Positions 58,584 to 64,000 of a stretch of DNA of 64,000 bases are shown piece after piece (positions within the stretch are counted from its first letter, which is position 1; each line of letters begins with the position of its first letter). The position numbers and the translations under genes were made by a program. The DNA comes from Aedes albopictus. Lineage: Eukaryota > Arthropoda > Insecta > Diptera > Culicidae. A model generated the notes under the pieces. That model saw nothing but the letters and a program-made list of their open reading frames with translations, was not told the DNA's origin and made no database searches. The stretch is taken from positions 361,587,238 through 361,651,237 of the forward strand of contig NC_085138.1 of NCBI RefSeq assembly GCF_035046485.1, in the 5' to 3' direction.

Positions 58584-58835
58584 TATATATATATAAATGC
58601 AGTGGCATACGTGGGACCGCGCATATCTTTCGAACGGATGGTCCGATTTGAGTCGTCTAAGTTTTGTTCTGTTAGTTTTCACCCAAGGAAGGTTTATGAG
58701 GCAAAAAACATGGGAAAATTGAGAGTTTTTGAAAAACGGGTTTTCATACATTTTGAACGGGGACTTGAGCTTGGCTAGGGACTTGAAACGTCAAAAAACG
58801 CAGTAGGCAAGACAAAGTTTGCCGGGGACAGCTAG
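58584..58835 (+). mobile_element. Helitron-like element, second adjoining copy
   Basis: Starting in TATATATATATAAATGCAGT, it has a different body (TTTCGAACGGATGGTCCGAT) but the same ending, CAAAGTTTGCCGGGGACAGC, then TAG followed by T. Its GGCAAGACAAAGTTTGCC can form the subterminal hairpin. The 5' end is less clear than in the first copy, so it may have lost its start. Confidence 0.6.
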
Positions 58836-59067
58836 TATTCTATAAAATTGTAGATACATGCAGCTTTGTACAATTTTAGGAATGGAAGATGAAAGTTTTT
58901 ATGAATCAAATTCGTTCTACAATGTTTCCTCACTAAGCATATTTTTGTGCCAATAGTCACTATTTAGTCACTTTTTTGCTATCTGAAAGTCACTATTTGG
59001 TCACTATTTCAAAGATTTTGGTCACTAAAATAACTATTTTGACCATCAGTTCTTGCTACCAGCCCTG

Positions 59068-59430
59068 AATTTTAGAGAAATCTTTGAAGGAATTTCTGTA
59101 GAAATCTCCTTAGAAGCTCCTGTAGGAAATCCCAAAGAATTTTCAGAATGTAGTACTCAATCCTTCTGGGAGAATCGCTGAAATAAACTTCTGGGGAGAT
59201 GTGAATAATGGATAATGAATGAAATCTTATGAAAGTTAAAAAAAAACAGTTCCAAAAGTTTTGTATTTGAATCCTGGAATTTCATGTGAATATCTTCAGA
59301 AGTTCTTAACAAGTGTCTTCTGCATATTTTGTCTAAAAACAATAGAATGAAATAAAAAACAGACCATAGTTCCAATGCCCAGACTTCATATTGTAGGAAT
59401 GCACTGTTTTCAATTTTAGTATCATCGGGA
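59068..59430. repeat. 24-bp-type repeat end and spacer
   Basis: The repeat tract interrupted at 56418 resumes (GAAGGAATTTCTGTAGAAAT). It ends with AATCCTTCTGGGAGAATCGC and TGAAATCTTATGAAAGTTAA, nearly the same closing phrase as at 54250-54335. Confidence 0.55.
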
Positions 59431-59740
59431 AACTCTATTGTGAAGTCTCCGGAATCCTCAGAATACCCTCCGAAACTTTCTGAAATGCCACAGAAAACCC
59501 CATGAAACCACCTCGGATCCAATGTAACGCACCTGAGGCATTTCTGAAACCCCGGAAACGGCCCTGTAACACTTCCAGAATACCACCTGAAACCTCCTCG
59601 GATCCTATGTAACGCATATAAGACCGTGATCCGAAACGCCTGAAACGATTCTTTAACGGCTCTGAAACCCATTGAAAACTTTTGAATTTTCCCAGAAAAC
59701 CCACTGAAACTCCATTGAAAGCCCTGTAAATCGTCTAGCC
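59430..59740 (-). repeat. 21-bp/~122-bp repeat family, inverted
   Basis: CGGATCCAATGTAACGCACC and CGGATCCTATGTAACGCATA are inverse forms of the GTGCGTTACATGG marker at 25.9-26.4 kb and lie about 83 bp apart. A 171-residue minus frame (59157-59672) is repeat-derived. Confidence 0.65.
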
Positions 59741-60413
59741 ACTCGCTCTTCTCAAACCAGCCCCCACCACAAAAACACGTAGCACCTTGGTGTAGTCAGA
59801 ACACGGAATCGCAGATTATTTTTCTCCATAAGTAGGGAACAAAGCCCAAAATGCCAAGATGGGGTAAAATGGCCCAACTCTTCTTCTTCTAGAAGCTAGG
59901 CCACCAAACCCACGAAAAATCCATTGATTTCCCAAAGAAAATTGGCAACTTCCGGTTTTTCGTGCTTGCAATTAAGGTTTTCTGGTGATTTTATTACCAG
60001 CCAAGTGTTTCCAACGAGATTGAGGCACACATGGAGACGCATGGTTGTTGATGTCCAAGCTTTCCATGTTAGGGGTCATTCAAATATTACGATCATCGTT
60101 TTGCGGGGAGGCACTATGGCCGGTTTCCATACAAGCTGGCAGCCAAAAATATTTTCCTGTGTATTTTTATTTTTTTTTTTTTGTTGATTACATGTTTCCA
60201 TAAGTCAAAATATATATCCTGAGTGATTTTGAGCAATTTCTACGCTTGATTTTGAAAAGGGCGTATATTCTTTGCAGTGTATAATGGTCTTGACAATGGT
60301 TCAAAATCTGAATTCACAAGGAAATATGCATGTAGTGCTTTCATTCAAATTTTAGGTAAATACGATCTTCTCCAAAGTTTAATGATAAAGCCCTGTTTTT
60401 AATATACATGACA
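59740..60413. other. no gene seen
   Basis: Mixed DNA with an 87-residue plus frame (59924-60187) ending in a run of T-derived phenylalanines. Nothing recognised. Confidence 0.4.
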
Positions 60414-61059
60414 ACTAGGGTGGTCCACAAAAAAAAACTTTTTTTTGTTTTTTTTTATTCGTGAATTTTAACTTAAAAAACCTTTTTTAAATGAAGAAAT
60501 AACTCTATACATTATTCGTCAAAGTTGCAAATCTTTGAATTCTAAACAAGTTTGCTAAAAAAGTTTTTATGTAGCTCTAAAATTCACCGATTTAGACTGT
60601 TTTTCTGAACTTGCATAGGGTGGACAATAAAACCCGGTCTTCTTACTTATTTTTCTCAAATTTGCTGTCTTTCACAGCTATCTGAAAATGTGTGTCTTGG
60701 TTATCAATCCAATAAAAATTAGAGAATGAAACATCTTCAAAAAATGGTCTTTTAGGTATACAATAAGTGCAGTTGATTTTAGATGAGAACAATATGCTAA
60801 AGTTTTATCTTTAAAGTGGTTTAAATATGAATTATCCCTCATTGTGAAAGTGCAAATCATTTCAAATTACAGTCAGAGTTCATTTATTATCGTTAAATAT
60901 AAACTTCAACGCAATTCAAAAATATAATCATTTTGATTTAGTATCATCACTTTGCATCAAACCATAATCAATGTCGAAATCTTCATCCACCTCATCGACA
61001 TGATCTAACATCTCTTCCAACACATAAGTGTGTTCATCATCTTCCGTAGTATTCAAAGG

Positions 61060-61572
61060 TTATTCTTTGAATACTAGAAATCCCTTAACCACTTCAGGGT
61101 AATCTAAACATACTCTTTCCTGTCGTCTGCTAGCTATCCAAATAGAACTAACGTATGGGTCAGATTCGTTCATCGCACGGATAAATACATCGTGTAAGTT
61201 TTCGACTCGTGATCGTTTCCTTGCATGGTGGGTGCAATATTTCTTCAATTGTTTATGCTGGCATTCAGCTGCCTCCTCTGCCAGGATACCGAGAGGAGCC
61301 GGAGAATGAATTATTATTTCTCCGGCGTGAGCAAGAACTTTATGTACCGTGGCCGGAATCTTATACCAATTATAAAGATTTAGATAAAGTCGGTACGTTT
61401 CTTTGCAGTAGTGATCGAACGCTTCTGGATTAACCGGGTCCTGACAGTTAATGGTTATGAGAATATTAGCAAATCTCTCAACTAATCCCTCGTCGATGCC
61501 CAAAATACTCGTCGAAAGTTTAGTGTTCGAGAAAGCACGGCGGCAAACCTGTAGTGCTGGTTCCAGATCCAC
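61060..61572 (-). pseudogene. transposase C-terminal part (DDE glutamate region)
   Basis: 170 residues are open: VCRRAFSNTKLSTSILGIDE, then YRLYLNLYNWYKIPATVHKV, LAHAGEIIIHSPAPLGILAE and EAAECQHKQLKKYCTHHARK, then NESDPYVSS. The HKVLAHAGEII...EEAAE block resembles the RAG1/Transib region HKxLAHxxEII...E that holds the catalytic glutamate. The preceding segment reads GTSTTG where the family, as I recall it, has an aspartate, so the second catalytic residue may be lost. Frames shift at both junctions, so it is a remnant, not a host gene, unless the breaks are introns. Confidence 0.6.
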
Positions 61573-61656
61573 CTGCTCTAGGTTGATCTACACGAATCCC
61601 AAACTTTTCATAGAGTTGAGCTGTTATGTATTTCTTCCTCTGTGAATACATCTCCT

Positions 61657-62298
61657 TCAATGGTTTGGTAACCTGCCATTAAAATATAGCAAAAGCAAAA
61701 AGAGCGCTAAATAACCGAAAAACCGCAGCCAAGCGTGAAGTGGCGAAATTCCATAATGGAGGGACGCTTCTTTTGAAGTGTAGCCTTCTTCAAATTTCCT
61801 TCGATCGCTCATTACGTTAGGTGTGGCTCCACAGATTGGACAGTTTTGCATTGAAGATGTTTCCGTGATGTAACTCAAAACCTTTCCATCAATCATGCTC
61901 AACACGAATTTAAATTGAACAGGAATGTATTTGTCACCGACAACGATGATTTTTACAGGATTCAGTTCCAAAATTTCATTCTCGATCTCGCATTTTGTCT
62001 TCAGTATTATATGCTTACTTTCTTTCACAAAATCCAAGAAAATGGGTCTGCAAAATCTGATACTCTGAGGCATAAAGTTATACCAAAGAATATGTTTCTT
62101 GTCCTCGGTTATGCATAGCTGGATTGGAGTCATAGAGGAAGAAAAAATATCGGAATCGTCCTGACACCCTTCAGGCAAAGCTTGGTGATATTGGGAATAC
62201 CCAGTCGATCCATCCATTCCCCAACTACACAAAAGAGTCAAATCTGTAGCTTCCAAGTCATTTGAATCCAGGTGTTCGGCTATATCTGTTTCGATCAT
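61657..62298 (-). pseudogene. transposase middle part (first DDE aspartate region)
   Basis: The frame reads on from an upstream stretch (CAPLAEFIEESSSKIRVQLQ), separated by one TAA near 62402. It has LLCSWGMDGSTGYSQYHQ, where the D corresponds to the first catalytic aspartate of RAG1-like nucleases by position (inference). Next are NFMPQSIRFCRPIFLDFVKE, SMIDGKVLSYITETSSMQNC and CPICGATPNVM, a C-x2-C pair placed like the RAG1 zinc-binding CxxC. It ends HYGISPLHAWLRFFGYL followed by a frame change. Coding resumes as VTKPLKEMYSQRKKYITAQL and RVDQPRAGGSGTSTTG. Confidence 0.6.
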
Positions 62299-62519
62299 TT
62301 TTACAATTCTTCTAGCAGTGTGGTTTACAAGCGCTTGCAGTTGAACCCTTATTTTTGATGAAGATTCTTCAATGAACTCGGCCAGAGGTGCACATAGCTT
62401 TTACATCATAGCAAGGAAATCTTGAAGGACATTCCCTATGTGTTCTGGTATACCCTGCTTTACTAAAACCTACATCAATAAAAAAAACTCCAAAGCCTCT
62501 TCAGGAGTCATCATTCCTT

Positions 62520-63035
62520 TCACATCCGATAACTGCAGGAACATATTCTTGAGGCTTGGTCTTGATTTTTCAGCACGAGTCCAATAACTTTGACAAAATT
62601 CAAATCTCGCCGATTGTAAGCTGTTCTTCGAGCTATAAGTAATGCCTTTTCAGTGGAATCGACTTTTGAGTCGATTTTTTCTTCGTCTATCTTGAGTCGC
62701 TTGCTTCTCACAGAAGAGTCCATGAACGATTTCGTTGGTCTTCCACGTTTAACATTGAGCTCTGATGCACTCTGTTCATTTTTGATAAATTCAGTCAAGC
62801 AAAAATCTGCTTTTAGCCAGCTTTCGAACGTGGAATTGAATTTATCTTTCACACGATGTACTGTTTGCCATTTGGATCTAAATTTACTTTCGAACTTGGT
62901 TATTTTATGGGTGAGACGCAGATATTGTTCTTCTTTGATGGGATATTTATCACTAATAAATTTGAATATATTTTGGACATTTGTATTACAATCAAGACGA
63001 CAATCTAGAAGATCTGCAATGTCTTTGTTTTTCAT
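62520..63035 (-). pseudogene. transposase N-terminal part
   Basis: The frame starts MKNKDIADLLDCRLDC and is rich in K, E and S. It contains FESKFRSKWQTVHRVKDKFN and the block RGRPTKSFMDSSVRSKRLKI, a GRP-x-K-x-F-x2-SS-x-RSKR signature that I associate with an arthropod/cnidarian transposase-like family. After RRDLNFVKVIGLVLKNQDQ the frame shifts. Coding continues in another frame (NMFLQLSDVKGMMTPEEALE) that hits a stop near 62475. The start ATG is at the beginning of the similarity. Confidence 0.6.
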
Positions 63036-64000
63036 TACGCAAAAGACGAATACGGATTACCCTGTTCGGTATCATATAAAGAATTGTGTAATACATTATT
63101 TTTCACAATTTACAAGGTTAAACGAATTCCAAATTATGAGTTTTGTACTTACGTGACTAATTCACAAATGAAAAGTTTGCTATTTAATGGCTGACCTGTT
63201 AAAATTACGAAATCTATTTATTATATGCTGCTATTATAACAATAATTGCTTACTTGTGAGATGGATCAACAGTTTCCTGAATGGTATGAATTTTGTTCAC
63301 GAAACACTAGAGAATATTATTTGTATCCATATTATTGAACCGAACAAGATATGGCAATATGTATTTGACAGGAGAAAGTTTACAATAAAAAATCATAATA
63401 AATGTCGTTTCCATGGTAACGTAATATTACCGCTTACTGCGATTGGATAATATTAAAGTGGAATATTTTTTTCTTTATAGCATAAAATTACACACCTTGC
63501 ACATACTATAAGATGTTAGAATCTTGTGATTATTTTTATGTGTAAATTTTGTAATGAGCACATGAATTACATTGTTTCATAAGTAATATTACTATGTCCA
63601 TATATGAACACCGTTGAATGAGTAATAACAATATACTGTTTAGTATGAAACAGTATCAACTCAAAATCGTACAAAAAACAATAAAAATGTTAAAATATTC
63701 AAACTGCTCTAACTAAAAAAAGTGCAAGTATGTGCAGCTAAATTTTTCAGGATATGAAAGCACACATCTGAAACTATGCTTTAACGTGATCCACAGCCTG
63801 GGACAATTGGGACAAAAAAATACTTGATGTGTAAAAAAAACCTTTTTTCCTGGTAATACAAACATTTTAATACAATTGTCATACATGCATACTTTAAGTA
63901 AAAAATTGTCCATCAAAATGTACTCATTAGAAAGCTTTTTTCATATAATTGAGAATGAGGGTAAAAGATTTTAAATATCTTGGGTAGAAAAAAAGTTATA
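63036..64000. other. AT-rich end of window, no gene seen
   Basis: Presumed 5' flank of the antisense transposase. Frames of 60-90 codons are A/T-rich chance frames. No terminal inverse of the 60414 end is visible. Confidence 0.4.

Larger units (their letters stand above)
56419..59067. mobile_element. 2.65-kb hAT-like element with nested insertions
   Basis: The ends CAGGGCTGGTAGCAAGTCAC and CTTGCTACCAGCCCTG are inverses. The subterminal regions are full of TTTAGTGACTTAGTCACT-type words (56430-56550 and 58950-59040). AATTTT is repeated on both sides (56413-56418, 59068-59073), perhaps a decayed 8-bp duplication. Inside are a small MITE, two Helitron-like copies and unrecognised DNA, including a 78-residue plus frame at 57356-57592. 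No transposase is seen. Confidence 0.75.
60414..64000 (-). mobile_element. DNA transposon (RAG1/Transib/Chapaev group), extends past window
   Basis: A possible terminus, CAACTAGGGTGGTCCAC, lies at about 60414, resembling CACTAGGGTGGT-type ends of Chapaev-like elements. A related AGGGTGGACAATAAAACC word is at 60617. The antisense transposase follows at 61060-63035. The other end is not in the window, so the boundaries are not confirmed. Confidence 0.45.

Noticed and set aside
59157..59672. 171-codon minus frame as a gene
   Set aside because: It runs through the 21-bp repeat family and unrelated spacer, with no domain.

Overview
The window looks like a repeat-saturated piece of a culicine mosquito genome, most likely Aedes. 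The reasons are tRNA-headed SINEs with the Feilai-type tail, LOA/Lian-like, R1-like and RTE (JAM-like) non-LTR retrotransposons, a Ty1/copia remnant, and very many short palindromic DNA elements. I found no host protein-coding gene that I can defend, no rRNA or true tRNA gene, and no bacterial-type feature. It is probably intergenic or deep intronic DNA of a large, transposon-rich insect genome. A 500-base run of N is a scaffold gap.

Layout. 1-2 kb: two small terminal-inverted-repeat elements. 2.5-7.28 kb: one giant palindromic element whose arms are built of diverged ~160-bp units. 7.7-15.8 kb: SINE pieces, two degenerate 24-bp-period tracts and a 21-bp-period tract. 16.1-18.8 kb: a TA-flanked element nested in another, an R1-like remnant, and a TTAA-flanked piggyBac-like element. 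19.6-22.2 kb: a satellite of about 17-18 units of ~142 bp, each carrying an AGGTGGCGC-type motif that resembles the insect CTCF site. 22.9-24.1 kb: antisense RTE remnant. 24.8-27.65 kb: R1-like remnant split by a TIR-bounded insertion. 29.5-30.2 kb: RTE and SINE fragments.

30.29-35.39 kb: the best-preserved coding element, a LOA/Lian-like LINE on the minus strand. It is flanked by an almost perfect ~391-bp direct repeat, broken by a palindromic element with an 8-bp target duplication, and carries one in-frame TGA. 35.4-40.7 kb: more 24-bp repeat, a G-rich small element, low-repeat DNA, the gap and a 23-bp tandem repeat. 40.7-46.3 kb: a 5.6-kb hAT-like element (8-bp duplication) made of 24-bp repeats with GCC-rich ends, hosting two smaller elements. 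46.5-49.5 kb: antisense copia remnant with a TA-flanked foldback insertion. 49.6-50.3 kb: two SINEs and a small element. 52.6-56.4 kb: RTE 5' end, a second, inverted copy of the hAT-internal sequence, a LINE 3' end and another RTE piece. 56.4-59.07 kb: a hAT-like element hosting a small element and two Helitron-like copies. 60.4-64 kb: start of a DNA transposon with a broken antisense transposase related to the RAG1/Transib/Chapaev group.

The sequences act together only as a nest of insertions. The order of events can be read at several places: array, then LINE, then palindromic element; copia, then foldback; repeat tract, then hAT-like element, then Helitrons. The most interesting signals are the CTCF-like satellite, the very long direct repeat around the LINE, the RAG1-like transposase remnant, and the link between the 24-bp tracts and a defined hAT-like family.
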